From contig NZ_QPKV01000003.1 in assembly GCF_003339865.1 (NCBI RefSeq), positions 124,001-188,000 of the forward strand: a stretch of DNA of 64,000 nt. Direction: 5' to 3'. The notes beneath the pieces are model-generated. The model had not been told where the DNA came from. It saw nothing but the letters and a program-made list of their open reading frames with translations, and did no database searches. The translations under genes and the position numbers were made by a program. Shown here piece after piece: positions 25,535-34,816 of the stretch (positions are counted from its first letter, which is position 1; every line of letters starts with the position of its first letter). This stretch comes from Pedobacter chinensis (GTDB lineage Bacteria > Bacteroidota > Bacteroidia > Sphingobacteriales > Sphingobacteriaceae).

Positions 25535-26767
25535 ATGGAATACAATGTTCATACTTTACCGAATGGCATACGCTTGCTGCATGTGCCTTCGGCCTCAACC
25601 ATATCTCACGCGTGCATTATCATCAATACAGGTTCTCGCGATGAACCTGAAGGCAAAGCAGGTTTAGCACATTTTATTGAGCACCTGATTTTTAAACGCA
25701 CGGAAAAGCGCAGTACCAATCAAATTTTAAACCGGCTGGAAAGTGTTGGTGCAGATTTGAATGCTTACACCACCAAAGAATACACCTGCGTTCATGCATC
25801 TTTTTTAAACCCTTACCTGGATCGTGCTTTAGATCTTTTTAACGATATCATTTTCCATTCTACCTTTCCCGAAGAAGAAATGGATAAAGAAAAAAGCGTT
25901 ATCCTGGATGAAATTGCCTCTTATTTAGATCAGCCTGAAGAGGCAATCAATGATGATTTTGAGGACATGCTTTTCGCCGGAAATGCCTTGGGAAATAATA
26001 TTTTAGGTACAACAGAAAGCGTAAGCAATTTTACAAGAGAAGATGTGATCAATTTCAGGAAAGCAAATTATCGAACCAATGAAATTGTGATTGCTGTTTT
26101 AGGGAATTACACACTAAAAGGTGTGGTCACTAAAGGTACCAAACATTTTGCTGATGTGGAAGAGAACACCCCTGCACAAAACAGAATAAAACCAGCCATT
26201 TTAAATCCTACATCAACGAATATTTATAAGCCAATTATGCAATCGCATTGTATTTTAGGCACTCAAACTTATTCTACGCATCACAAAAACAAGGCAGGTT
26301 TAATGTTGCTGAATAACTATTTCGGAGGCAATGGAATGAGTTCTGTACTAAATCTTCAAATCAGGGAAAAATATGGAATCGCTTATACCATTGAATCTAA
26401 TTTTTCTCCCTTGAGTGATACAGGCATTTTTTCCATTTATTTCGGAACGGATAAAGAAAAGCATCAAAAGGCATTGTCTTTAATCTTCAAAGAGATGAAG
26501 AAATTGAAAGATCATCCGCTGAATGAATTACAATTACAAAAAGCTAAAAACAAATTTATCGGGCAGATTGCTTTAGGAGAAGAAAACCGAATCGGATTGA
26601 TCATTTCAATGGCAAAAAGCCTTATAGATCATCATAAAATTGACTCATTGGAAAGAGTTTTCGAGAAAATAAACAAGGTAACCACTCAGGAAATTGCTCA
26701 AATTGCAGACGAAGTTTTAGCACCCGAACAATTGAATATTTTTACTTTCAGTCCAATACTGGAATAA
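25535..26767 (+). CDS. M16 family zinc metallopeptidase (insulinase/processing-peptidase type)
   Basis: This 410-residue protein is an M16B-type peptidase. The inverted zinc motif HFIEH is at residues 46-50, with the downstream zinc-ligand region DKEKSVILDEIASY about 75 residues later. GSRDEPEGKAGLAHF and the second-half block REKYGIAYTIESNFSPL with the substrate-binding Arg/Tyr pair support a catalytically complete enzyme. No signal peptide is visible, so it is probably cytoplasmic or associates with a partner. The length fits a single M16B subunit. It lies upstream of the peptide deformylase gene; the two are separated by 102 bases with a repeat fragment. Confidence 0.9.
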   Translation: MEYNVHTLPNGIRLLHVPSASTISHACIIINTGSRDEPEGKAGLAHFIEHLIFKRTEKRSTNQILNRLESVGADLNAYTTKEYTCVHASFLNPYLDRALDLFNDIIFHSTFPEEEMDKEKSVILDEIASYLDQPEEAINDDFEDMLFAGNALGNNILGTTESVSNFTREDVINFRKANYRTNEIVIAVLGNYTLKGVVTKGTKHFADVEENTPAQNRIKPAILNPTSTNIYKPIMQSHCILGTQTYSTHHKNKAGLMLLNNYFGGNGMSSVLNLQIREKYGIAYTIESNFSPLSDTGIFSIYFGTDKEKHQKALSLIFKEMKKLKDHPLNELQLQKAKNKFIGQIALGEENRIGLIISMAKSLIDHHKIDSLERVFEKINKVTTQEIAQIADEVLAPEQLNIFTFSPILE

Positions 26768-26818
26768 TTGTTATTTTTGTAAAAATTGATACATCGCTTC
26801 AGGCGATTTGCATGACTA

Positions 26819-26844
26819 GATGCTTCCGTTCCTCGCAATGACGG
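26819..26844. repeat. Degenerate copy of the GCTTCGTGCC dispersed repeat
   Basis: GATGCTTCCGTTCCTCGCAATGACGG (given here as 26819-26844, core CCTCGCAATGACGG) matches one arm of the 751-874 inverted repeat with three or so changes. It lies in the gap between the M16 peptidase and def. Confidence 0.6.
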
Positions 26845-26869
26845 GCAGACTTTAAAAATAGATTACACA

Positions 26870-27430
26870 ATGAAATTACCAATAGTAGCTTACGGCGATC
26901 CTGTTTTAAAAAAGGTTGGTGCCGATATAGACAAAGATTATCCTGCATTAAAAGAACTAATTGCAAACATGTTCGATACCATGTATTATGCAAATGGCGT
27001 TGGCTTGGCAGCACCACAAATTGGCTTGCCAATTCGTTTATTTATTGTGGATACAGGGGAGGATGAAGATGGAAAACCAGGCTACAAGAAAGTGTTCATT
27101 AATGCACAGATTTTAGAAGAAACCGGTGAACCCTGGAGCTTTAACGAAGGTTGCTTAAGCATTCCCGATATCCGCGAAAATATTATGCGTAAACCAAACA
27201 TCAAGGTTAATTATTTTGATGAGAATTGGGTGGAACATACTGATGATGTGGATGGAATGCCAGCTCGCGTAATCCAACATGAATACGATCACATAGAAGG
27301 CAAGTTATTTACTGATAAGGTAAGTATTTTACGTAAAACGATGCTGAAAAGCAAATTAGACGCAATTTCAAAGGGGAACATCAAAACTGATTACAAAATG
27401 AAGTTTCCGAATAAGAACAAGAAAAGATAG
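26870..27430 (+). CDS. def: Peptide deformylase
   Basis: This 186-residue metalloenzyme removes the N-formyl group from nascent proteins. All three signatures are present: GVGLAAPQIG near residue 44, EGCLSIP with metal-ligand Cys95, and QHEYDHIEG with His137, Glu138 and His141. Length is typical for type I deformylase. The gene begins with a clear ATG and is transcribed alone or with the M16 peptidase. Essential housekeeping function. Confidence 0.97.
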   Translation: MKLPIVAYGDPVLKKVGADIDKDYPALKELIANMFDTMYYANGVGLAAPQIGLPIRLFIVDTGEDEDGKPGYKKVFINAQILEETGEPWSFNEGCLSIPDIRENIMRKPNIKVNYFDENWVEHTDDVDGMPARVIQHEYDHIEGKLFTDKVSILRKTMLKSKLDAISKGNIKTDYKMKFPNKNKKR

Positions 27431-27491
27431 CTTTTGATGGATGATGTAAGAGGGGAAATGGAAACGTTCTCCTTTTTTTACGCGTTCGTTT

Positions 27492-28130
27492 TTAGTTTTC
27501 ATTCCGTTTCTTATCTCCATCAAAGATTTGCTGCATCAGCTTACCCCAGGCAAAAGGATTTAATAAAGGGTTGGTTTGAACCATGTTTTTGTTAATCATC
27601 CGGTCAAAATTATAGCGATAATTCTGGCTACCAATTTCCTGTCCATCCCGGGGTAAGGTTTGTATTAAACCGTTTATAGATGATCGGGATAAATTTTTCT
27701 TTGCGATCGCCATATCATCATCAGCCAGTTTCATTGATAAAAACTCGCGTGTAAACTCTTCGGTTGTGGCCCATGGAAAAACCCTGACTGAAGGCAAATC
27801 GATTACATTAGCTTTCAGCTTAACCATAATTGTATACTTACTGTCGGGAGTACTTTCAGGAATAATAGTAGAGAATTTTTTATAACCGATTGCGGTAAAT
27901 AATATCGTATCGCCCGGATTTACGATAAACGTAAAGTAACCTCTATAATCGGCAGCAATACGTTTATTCTTTGCAGATAAGTTGGTTATGGTAACATAAG
28001 GAATTACGTTTGTACTATCGATATCTGTTATGATCCCGGAAAATTGAATAAGTTTCTCTTGAGCTGGCTTTTGTTGTGAAAAAGCAGCTATTGAAAAAAG
28101 AAGGCAAATTAGGGCAACACAATATCTCAT
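27492..28130 (-). CDS. Carboxypeptidase-regulatory-like domain protein
   Basis: This 212-residue exported protein has a signal peptide (residues 1-18, ending AAFSQQ), then a CarboxypepD_reg-like beta-sandwich at about residues 28-115 (IQFSGIITDIDSTNVIPYVTI... RGYFTFIVNPGDTILFTAIGYK). This domain is often found at the N-terminus of Bacteroidota TonB-dependent receptors but here stands alone with a ~95-residue C-terminal region of unknown fold rich in Asn and Arg. Probably periplasmic or outer-membrane associated. It follows the Mrp and NifU genes on the minus strand, but a functional link is not evident. Confidence 0.75.
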   Translation of the reverse strand: MRYCVALICLLFSIAAFSQQKPAQEKLIQFSGIITDIDSTNVIPYVTITNLSAKNKRIAADYRGYFTFIVNPGDTILFTAIGYKKFSTIIPESTPDSKYTIMVKLKANVIDLPSVRVFPWATTEEFTREFLSMKLADDDMAIAKKNLSRSSINGLIQTLPRDGQEIGSQNYRYNFDRMINKNMVQTNPLLNPFAWGKLMQQIFDGDKKRNEN

Positions 28131-28182
28131 TAAGACAAAAGTAATTTTAAAAATAAAACTTCCTTGTTAAATATTGTTAAAG

Positions 28183-28428
28183 CTAATCTTGCTCTGCCAT
28201 ATTTACGGCCACTACCGAAGTAATTTCCGGCACTGCCTTCATAATGGCCTGCTCAATTCCCGATTTCATTGTCATGAAACTCATCGGACAGGAACCACAA
28301 TTGCCTAAAAGTTTAAGCTTTACAGTACCATCAGATGTAATTTCTTCAACAGAAACATCCCCTCCATCGGCCTTTAAATATGGTCTGATGGTTTCTAATG
28401 CCTGTTCTACTTGCTCTGTTAAATTCAT
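28183..28428 (-). CDS. NifU-type iron-sulfur scaffold domain protein
   Basis: This 81-residue protein corresponds to the C-terminal NifU domain, which carries [4Fe-4S] clusters and passes them to target proteins. The cluster-binding motif CGSC is at residues 44-47, within LLGNCGSCPMSFMTMKSGIE. The frame extends upstream to 28539, inside the mrp gene, but the ATG at 28428 gives the normal N-terminus (MNLTEQVEQALETIRPYL) and is chosen. It lies 34 bases after the Mrp/Nbp35-type ATPase gene, so the two form a natural Fe-S assembly pair. Confidence 0.92.
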   Translation of the reverse strand: MNLTEQVEQALETIRPYLKADGGDVSVEEITSDGTVKLKLLGNCGSCPMSFMTMKSGIEQAIMKAVPEITSVVAVNMAEQD

Positions 28429-28462
28429 TATACGTATTTTAAAATATAAAAGTAGTAATTTT

Positions 28463-29539
28463 TTAGCAATTAGCCATTTGTGCATTATTGATGGAGATTT
28501 GCTGAGCAATTTTACTTGCAATATCTCCAAATATAACATCCAAAAGTGGGTTTTGGTTTAATGCTACCGGTTTCCCATTATCTCCAGCTTCAGAAATGCT
28601 TTGAATAATTGGAATCTCTCCCAAGAAAGGAACATCAAATCTTTCTGCCAATTTAGTTCCGCCGCCTTTACCAAAAATATAATATTTGTTATCAGGCAAC
28701 TCTGCAGGTGTAAAATACGACATATTTTCGATTACACCTAAAACCGGGATATTAATTCCAGGCATACGGAACATCGCCAAACCTTTATGTGTATCGGCCA
28801 GCGCCACCTGTTGAGGTGTTGTTACCACAACAGCACCAGAAATTGGAAAGCTTTGCGTAATGGTAATATGAATATCGCCCGTTCCCGGTGGAAGATCAAC
28901 AATCAGATAATCCAGTTCTCCCCAATTTGTATCATTAAATAATTGCTTAACCGCATTTGATGCCATCGGTCCACGCCATGGCACGGGTTGTCCTGGATCA
29001 GCAAAAAAACCTAGCGACAATAGTTTAATGCCATATTTTTCAATCGGCAATATTTTAGTTTTGCCATCGGCGGTTTCTTCAGCACCAGGTTTTGCATCAA
29101 CCAAATCGAACATTGTCGGTACCGAAGGGCCATAAATATCAGCATCAATTAAACCAACCTTTGCACCATCTTTTGCCAGCGTTACAGCCAGATTACTCGC
29201 CACAGTAGATTTTCCAACCCCACCTTTTCCAGATGAAACCAAAATGATGTTTTTAATGTTATCTAGTGATGATGAATGGGTTGGCTGAGTAACTCTCGAA
29301 GTTACATTTATGATTACATCTGCCTCTGCCGAAACAAAATGTTTTATTGCATTTGTACAGGCGTTTTTAAGCATGTCCTTCATCGGACAAGCTGGCGTGG
29401 TAAGCTCTAATGTAAAACTTACCTGGTTATCTCGTATCTGTAAATCCTTAATCATGTTTAAGGTTACCAGATCTTTTTTTAGATCGGGATCTTCAACATT
29501 TTTTAAAGCATCTAAAACTTGTTGCGGGCTAATCTGCAT
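28463..29539 (-). CDS. Mrp/Nbp35 family iron-sulfur cluster carrier ATPase
   Basis: This 358-residue protein has an N-terminal MIP18/DUF59 domain (residues about 5-80) and a P-loop ATPase domain of the Mrp/Nbp35 type, with the deviant Walker A GKGGVGKS at residues 104-111 and blocks GLIDADIYGPSVPTMF, PWRGPMASNA, LIVDLPPGTGDIHIT and GVIENMSYF. It acts as a cytoplasmic carrier that loads Fe-S clusters into apoproteins. The usual C-terminal CxxC of the family was not located in the segment after GVIENMSYF, which instead reads FTPAELPDNKYYIFGKGG; this is seen in some bacterial Mrp proteins. It is the first gene of the mrp-nifU pair. Confidence 0.92.
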   Translation of the reverse strand: MQISPQQVLDALKNVEDPDLKKDLVTLNMIKDLQIRDNQVSFTLELTTPACPMKDMLKNACTNAIKHFVSAEADVIINVTSRVTQPTHSSSLDNIKNIILVSSGKGGVGKSTVASNLAVTLAKDGAKVGLIDADIYGPSVPTMFDLVDAKPGAEETADGKTKILPIEKYGIKLLSLGFFADPGQPVPWRGPMASNAVKQLFNDTNWGELDYLIVDLPPGTGDIHITITQSFPISGAVVVTTPQQVALADTHKGLAMFRMPGINIPVLGVIENMSYFTPAELPDNKYYIFGKGGGTKLAERFDVPFLGEIPIIQSISEAGDNGKPVALNQNPLLDVIFGDIASKIAQQISINNAQMANC

Positions 29540-29670
29540 CGTATTAATTTAAATTCAAAATTAACAAAACATAGCCATAAATACTTTTATTTAGGGTTTT
29601 AAACTGTAATTTTAACACGAAATAAACATTTAATTGTTACGTTTAAGCAATTAACCATTTTAACGACTAT

Positions 29671-31818
29671 ATGCGAATACCAAAAATTAAAATCTCTAAA
29701 AAATATTTAAAAATCGGAGCGTGGATTTTAGGTGTTTTTTTAATCGTATGCTTGGCTTTGGGGGCTATTGCATATGGTAAAAGAGAAGCGCTTTTAAAAA
29801 AAATGGTTGCTAAAGCTATTGTTAAAGCTGATCGTGATTACGATCTTGAAGTAAAAATCGGTTCAGCTGGCTTTACAGGAATGAGCACGGTAAAAATGAC
29901 CAATATTTCGGTAGTTCCTAAAGATCGGGATACACTTTCAAACATTGGCGAATTAAGTATCAGCGTAAGGTTATTTCCCCTCATTTTTGGAAATGTAAAG
30001 CTATCAGAAGTGAAGCTAAATGATGGCTTTGTAAATGTGGTTTTAAAAGATTCAACAACTAATATTGATTTCATTCTTAAGCGTAAGAAAAAAGACAGCA
30101 CCGAAAATACCGGAAAAGCAAATTTACCCGAAATTGCAAACAATCTTTTGAATCAGGTTTTATACAAAATTCCTGATGATATGGATGTAAAAAACATGGT
30201 GTTCAGATTTAATGATCACGATACCGCTAAACTTAGTTTCGCAACAGTTGCCACTATTGATGACGGAGATTTAAAATCAACAATCAATGTAAATGATGGA
30301 GAATCTACCTGGCATGTTGATGGCTTGGTAAAACCTGGCAGAAAGCAACTGAGTTTTACAGCTTATGCCGATGGCAAAAAACTGGAATTACCTTATATAA
30401 ACAATAAACTTCATGCAAAACTGAGTTTTGATACCTTAAAAACAGAACTTAAAAATGCAGGGTATAGCGGCGATGATTATAAAATTTCGGGCTCCTGGTC
30501 GGTTAAAAACATGTTGGTTAACCAACCCCGCATTGCCAGTAATGATATCATTGTTCAAAGCGCAAAGTTAGATGCCGATGTTTTGGTTGGCCCTAATTAT
30601 GTGGCCCTTGATAGTTCCTCTACAGCTTACCTTAAAAACGCTGAGATTCATCCCTATATCAAATATACCATGGGGAAAAACAAAATTTATGAACTTAAGC
30701 TAAATGCTGCTGAACAAGATGCCCAGGCTGTATTAGATGCATTTCCACAAGGTTTATTCGAATCGTTAGATGGCTTGAAAGTTGAGGGAAAAGTGAAATA
30801 CAACCTAAATTTTCATTTAAACACCGCCATTCCTGATAGTGTTCGTTTCAGTTCTTCTCTAACTCCGGTCAATTTCAAAATATTACAATGGGGCAAAACG
30901 AATCTTCAAAAAATTAACGGCCCATTCGTTTATACACCTTACGAATATGGGAAACCAATGCGTAATATCACAATAGGGCCTTCGAACCCGAATTTTACGC
31001 CTTTAAATGCGATATCTAAAAACCTCATCAATGCCGTTTTAACTGCTGAAGATCCATCTTTTTTTACACACAATGGCTTTGTTGAAGAATCCATTCGCAA
31101 ATCCATAGCTGTAAATTTTAAAGAGAAAAAATTTAAGCGCGGTGGCAGTACAATCAGCATGCAGCTGGTTAAAAATGTTTATTTAAGCCGGCAAAAAACC
31201 TTAGCCCGTAAGGCCGAAGAAATTTTAATTGTTTGGTTAATTGAGCATAATCACCTGATTAGCAAGCAACGCATGCTTGAAGTTTATTTCAATGTTATAG
31301 AATTAGGTCAAAATATTTACGGAATTGGCGAAGCATCGAGATATTACTTTGGTAAACAGCCGGCAGATTTAACCATTGGTGATGGATTATTTTTGGCCAG
31401 CATTGTTCCTATGCCAAAAGCCTCAATGTATAAATTTATGGCCGATGGAAGTTTGAAGCCCTTTATGTTCAATTACTTCAGGTTTATGGGAAACATTATG
31501 GCAAGAAGAGGCTTAACACCTCCTGATACATCAGGCTATGGCTTTTATAATGTTCGTTTAAGAGAAGGACTACGCCGATATTTAGCGCCTGACACCGCAG
31601 TTATAGATACTACAGTTTTTGATGATGACGAAGAGGGAATGCCTCCGGTAATTATGCAGGATAAAAACAAAACCCTATTCGATCGTCTTTTTGGAGGTAC
31701 AGCCAGAAAAGATACGGTTATTGCCAAACCTGCAGATACAACAAAATCTAAGAAGCAACTAAGGCAAGAGCGAAGAGAGCAGCGACGAAGAGAACGGGAA
31801 CAGGAAAACGGAAATTAA
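29671..31818 (+). CDS. Peptidoglycan glycosyltransferase (GT51) fused to an AsmA-like envelope region
   Basis: The 715 residues begin with one membrane anchor (about 16-37), followed by ~400 residues of beta-rich sequence that resembles AsmA/DUF748-type envelope proteins (DYDLEVKIGSAGFTGMSTVKM, ISVRLFPLIFGNVKLSEVKL). Residues about 450-590 form a GT51 transglycosylase domain: Glu460 in LTAEDPSFFTHNG, then GGSTISMQLVKNVYL, and Glu537 in MLEVYFNVIELGQNIYGIGEASRYYFG, so both catalytic acids are kept. No transpeptidase domain follows; the tail is highly charged (KKQLRQERREQRRREREQ). It probably polymerises glycan strands from lipid II in the periplasm. The AsmA-like assignment is by eye and less certain. 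Confidence 0.85.
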   Translation: MRIPKIKISKKYLKIGAWILGVFLIVCLALGAIAYGKREALLKKMVAKAIVKADRDYDLEVKIGSAGFTGMSTVKMTNISVVPKDRDTLSNIGELSISVRLFPLIFGNVKLSEVKLNDGFVNVVLKDSTTNIDFILKRKKKDSTENTGKANLPEIANNLLNQVLYKIPDDMDVKNMVFRFNDHDTAKLSFATVATIDDGDLKSTINVNDGESTWHVDGLVKPGRKQLSFTAYADGKKLELPYINNKLHAKLSFDTLKTELKNAGYSGDDYKISGSWSVKNMLVNQPRIASNDIIVQSAKLDADVLVGPNYVALDSSSTAYLKNAEIHPYIKYTMGKNKIYELKLNAAEQDAQAVLDAFPQGLFESLDGLKVEGKVKYNLNFHLNTAIPDSVRFSSSLTPVNFKILQWGKTNLQKINGPFVYTPYEYGKPMRNITIGPSNPNFTPLNAISKNLINAVLTAEDPSFFTHNGFVEESIRKSIAVNFKEKKFKRGGSTISMQLVKNVYLSRQKTLARKAEEILIVWLIEHNHLISKQRMLEVYFNVIELGQNIYGIGEASRYYFGKQPADLTIGDGLFLASIVPMPKASMYKFMADGSLKPFMFNYFRFMGNIMARRGLTPPDTSGYGFYNVRLREGLRRYLAPDTAVIDTTVFDDDEEGMPPVIMQDKNKTLFDRLFGGTARKDTVIAKPADTTKSKKQLRQERREQRRREREQENGN

Positions 31819-31894
31819 AACAATTTCAATTTACAGTAAGCGATTATCATTTGTTTTCGCAACATTTCAACCATAAAACATTACAACTTTCAGG

Positions 31895-32437
31895 ATGCAC
31901 AAAATAAAGGTAGAAGATAAGGAATTTGAGATTTTTTTAGAGAATGACACTTTAAACAAAAGAATTCGTTTGCTCGGCATTCAAATTAATGTAGATTATG
32001 AAGGAAAATGCCCATTGTTTATTGGTGTATTAAATGGCAGTTTCTTGTTTATGGCCGATTTGATCAAGGAAATTGATGTACCCTGCGAAGTGGCTTTTAT
32101 GCGTGTAGCCTCTTATGAAGGAACCTCAAGCAGCGGAAAGGTTAAGGAATTAATCGGTTTGCCAGAAAATATTGAGGGCAGAGATATCATCATTATTGAA
32201 GACATTGTAGATACAGGATTAACCCTCAGTCACATTATTAAAACATTAAAAGAGCAGAAACCCGCATCAATAAAAGCAAGCGCTCTTTTGCTTAAACCCA
32301 GCGCATTAAAACACGAAATTGAAGAGTTGGAATACGTTGGTTTTGAAATCCCCAATGAATTTGTGGTGGGATACGGATTGGATTATAATGGCCTTGGCAG
32401 AAACCTAACCGACATTTACAGGGCAACAGAGGGATAA
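31895..32437 (+). CDS. hpt: Hypoxanthine phosphoribosyltransferase
   Basis: This 180-residue purine-salvage enzyme transfers phosphoribose from PRPP to hypoxanthine or guanine. The PRPP motif IIIIEDIVDTGLTL has the acidic pair Glu102-Asp103, and FIGVLNGSFLFMADL and GYGLDYNGLGRNL are typical of the family. Length is normal. It stands between the GT51 gene and the phosphatidylserine decarboxylase homologue on the same strand; the 55-base gap to the latter suggests cotranscription. Confidence 0.95.
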   Translation: MHKIKVEDKEFEIFLENDTLNKRIRLLGIQINVDYEGKCPLFIGVLNGSFLFMADLIKEIDVPCEVAFMRVASYEGTSSSGKVKELIGLPENIEGRDIIIIEDIVDTGLTLSHIIKTLKEQKPASIKASALLLKPSALKHEIEELEYVGFEIPNEFVVGYGLDYNGLGRNLTDIYRATEG

Positions 32438-32492
32438 TTTTTAGATTGGATTAATTTATTTTTTGCACCTTTGTCCAATAATTTTTAACACA

Positions 32493-33152
32493 ATGACCAT
32501 ACATAAGGAAGGCTACACCACAATAGCGATAACTATCTTACTCATCTTCGTGATCAATGCAGTAGTTGATTATAAATATTACGATATAACCTGGTTGCGC
32601 TGGTCCATTTATATCTTTTCTGCCGTTTTATTTATTATCGTATTGCAATTTTTTCGTAATCCGGGCCGTAGATTTTCATCAGGGGAAGATCTTGTTATTT
32701 GCCCTGCGGATGGGAAAGTGGTTGTAATTGAAGAAACTGAAGAAGGCGAATATTTCAAAGATAAACGCTTACAGGTTTCTATTTTTATGTCGCCTGTTAA
32801 TGTTCACATCAATCGCAATCCAATTTCTGGTGTGGTTAAATTCTTCAAATATCATCCAGGGAAATACCTGGCAGCGTGGAATCCAAAATCTTCAACAGAA
32901 AATGAGCGTACCACCACCGTTGTAGAACATAAAAACGGAACGCCGGTTTTGTTTCGCCAAATTGCCGGAGCTTTAGCCCGCAGAATTGTATGGTATGTAA
33001 AAGAAGGCGATCAGGTGGTACAGGCCGAACAATTCGGATTCATTAAATTCGGATCGAGAGTAGATGTTTTTCTTCCCGTAGGGACAGAAGTTAACGTAGA
33101 ACTTAATCAGGTTGTAAAGGGCGGAATAACAACGCTGGCTACTTTAAGTTAA
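32493..33152 (+). CDS. psd: Phosphatidylserine decarboxylase family protein
   Basis: This 219-residue pyruvoyl-dependent membrane enzyme of the short (archaetidylserine decarboxylase-like) branch makes phosphatidylethanolamine. The self-cleavage site is Gly187-Ser188 in FGFIKFGSRVDVFLP, which creates the pyruvoyl prosthetic group. Two hydrophobic segments lie at about 9-26 and 37-54; RNPGRRF, CPADGKVVVI and FMSPVNVHINRNPISG are family blocks. The frame can start at a TTG at 32463, but the ATG at 32493 gives the usual N-terminus. It is followed by a strong bidirectional terminator. Confidence 0.95.
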   Translation: MTIHKEGYTTIAITILLIFVINAVVDYKYYDITWLRWSIYIFSAVLFIIVLQFFRNPGRRFSSGEDLVICPADGKVVVIEETEEGEYFKDKRLQVSIFMSPVNVHINRNPISGVVKFFKYHPGKYLAAWNPKSSTENERTTTVVEHKNGTPVLFRQIAGALARRIVWYVKEGDQVVQAEQFGFIKFGSRVDVFLPVGTEVNVELNQVVKGGITTLATLS

Positions 33153-33175
33153 CAAGATCTATTATTAAAGATTTT

Positions 33176-33210
33176 AAGAAGTCGGGTTTTTGAAAACCTG
33201 ACTTCTTTTT
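33176..33210. terminator. Bidirectional terminator between psd and the MscS gene
   Basis: AAGAAGTCGGGTTTT (33176-33190) pairs with AAAACCTGACTTCTTTTT (from 33193) with one mismatch and a very short loop. A and T tracts flank both sides, matching the convergent gene ends. Confidence 0.88.
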
Positions 33211-33224
33211 ACAAACAGGTAATT

Positions 33225-34397
33225 TTAGTCTGTTGCATCATTCCCAATTTCCTTTTCATGATCATTGTTAAGCGGTTTATCACTAATTAATCTTTGCGTA
33301 GGGTAAGCAAAATCAGATTTATTACGCATCACAATATCCATAATCTCCAGGTTGATCTCTTGCCTGATTTTTAGGAATGCTGCGTTATTCAAAATGGTAA
33401 CAAAATAAGAAATCTCAATATTCAATCCCGAATCACCAAAACTTTTAAAAGATGCATTTCCATCTATTGTTCCATCACGCTGATTGATATAGGTTTCAAT
33501 TTCAGTGACAATCTTTTTAACTGAATCGGCATTGGTTTCATAGGTCAAGCCTATTGTAAAAGCAACTTTTCGTAAATTTCTCAAAGAAAGATTCTCCAGC
33601 ACGCCATCAATCATCCCGCGGTTTGGGATCGTTGCTATTGTTTTTTCAGAGGTCCTGATCCTGGTGCTACGGAAACCTACTTTTTCTACTGTTCCTTCAA
33701 CGCCGTCAACCTTTACCAAATCGCCCACTATAAATGGTTTATCAAGGAATATGGTAAACGATCCGATCAAGTTCTCCAGGCTTTCTTTTGCCGCCAAAGC
33801 AATCGCTATACCACCTATCCCTAAACCCGTAATCAGTGTTAAAACATTAACCTCGAACACAAAACCCAATAAAGTAAAAAAGCCGATAAAAATAATAAGC
33901 GTTTTAAAAAGCTCTTTCAAAAATGGCACCAATTGGTCATCAGCTTTATTGCGGGTAACTGATGCTTTATGCAATAAAACGTAGCTGATAAAATCTACTA
34001 TTCTTAATATGATCCAGAAGAAAGAAAGGATAATTAAGAACAGAAATATCCGATCAATACAATCGCCCAGGCTTACCGGAATTAGTTCCTTAGTGTTCCC
34101 GATCAGTTTGCTATGATGAAATACCGCAACTTCCAACGGATGTTTAAGCTGGTTTATTGACAGGTAAAGCGTGGTAAAAAGAATAAAAACCTCAATCGGC
34201 TTCAGCAAAAGCGCTACAAAAGTATCGTTATGAGATTGGTTAGAGAAGTTACTAAAAAGCTTAAATAATAGTTTGCTTAATAATTTAGATACAATTTTTT
34301 TAAAAATTAGACCTAAAAAAAGTATCCCACCGAAAAGAAAATAAGCTTTTACGGTATTGCCCCAAAAAACCTGATCGAAAAATGCAGAATCTAACAT
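33225..34397 (-). CDS. MscS-type mechanosensitive ion channel
   Basis: This 390-residue inner-membrane channel protein has four or five hydrophobic N-terminal segments and the conserved MscS pore and beta domain: GLGIGGIAIALAAKESLENLIGSF forms the glycine/alanine-rich pore helix, followed by FIVGDLVKVDGVEGTVEKVGFRSTRIRT. The C-terminal cytoplasmic alpha/beta domain (about 285-375) is present. It releases solutes on hypo-osmotic shock. It lies between two terminators, so it is a single-gene unit. Confidence 0.93.
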   Translation of the reverse strand: MLDSAFFDQVFWGNTVKAYFLFGGILFLGLIFKKIVSKLLSKLLFKLFSNFSNQSHNDTFVALLLKPIEVFILFTTLYLSINQLKHPLEVAVFHHSKLIGNTKELIPVSLGDCIDRIFLFLIILSFFWIILRIVDFISYVLLHKASVTRNKADDQLVPFLKELFKTLIIFIGFFTLLGFVFEVNVLTLITGLGIGGIAIALAAKESLENLIGSFTIFLDKPFIVGDLVKVDGVEGTVEKVGFRSTRIRTSEKTIATIPNRGMIDGVLENLSLRNLRKVAFTIGLTYETNADSVKKIVTEIETYINQRDGTIDGNASFKSFGDSGLNIEISYFVTILNNAAFLKIRQEINLEIMDIVMRNKSDFAYPTQRLISDKPLNNDHEKEIGNDATD

Positions 34398-34422
34398 ATA
34401 GACAAAGGTATAAACAAAAAAA

Positions 34423-34446
34423 CCTCCACGAAATTAATCGTGAAGG
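34423..34446 (-). terminator. Terminator of rplS
   Basis: CCTCCACGA (34423-34431) and TCGTGAAGG (34438-34446) pair with one mismatch. Read on the minus strand, the stem is followed by a run of seven Ts, 23 bases after the rplS stop codon. Confidence 0.82.
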
Positions 34447-34468
34447 CTATATCTTATAATAAAGAATA

Positions 34469-34816
34469 TTATTTTCTCAAAGATTTGATACGAGCAGCTT
34501 TACCAGTTAAAGCACGTAAATAGAACAATTTTGCTCTACGAACTTTACCATAGCTATTCACTTCTACTTTCTCAATGTTTGGAGAACTAAAAGGGAAAAT
34601 ACGCTCAACACCAACACCATTGCTAATTTTACGAACTGTGAAAGTTTCGTTTGCACCAGCACTGTTACGTTGGATTACAACACCTTGGTAAATTTGAATA
34701 CGCTCTTTATTACCTTCGCGAATTTTATAGTGTACGCTCACTGTATCGCCAGACTTGAACGCAGGAAAATCTTTTTTCGCGATGGCCTGCTCTTCAACAA
34801 ATTTTACTAAATCCAT
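34469..34816 (-). CDS. rplS: 50S ribosomal protein L19
   Basis: This 115-residue protein sits at the 30S-50S interface of the ribosome. [49 protein letters not shown] and [20 protein letters not shown] are canonical L19 blocks, and the length is normal. In many bacteria rplS directly follows trmD; here a two-component system lies between them, with 359 bases between the histidine kinase stop and the rplS start, so rplS has its own leader and probably its own promoter. Confidence 0.97.
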   Translation of the reverse strand: MDLVKFVEEQAIAKKDFPAFKSGDTVSVHYKIREGNKERIQIYQGVVIQRNSAGANETFTVRKISNGVGVERIFPFSSPNIEKVEVNSYGKVRRAKLFYLRALTGKAARIKSLRK

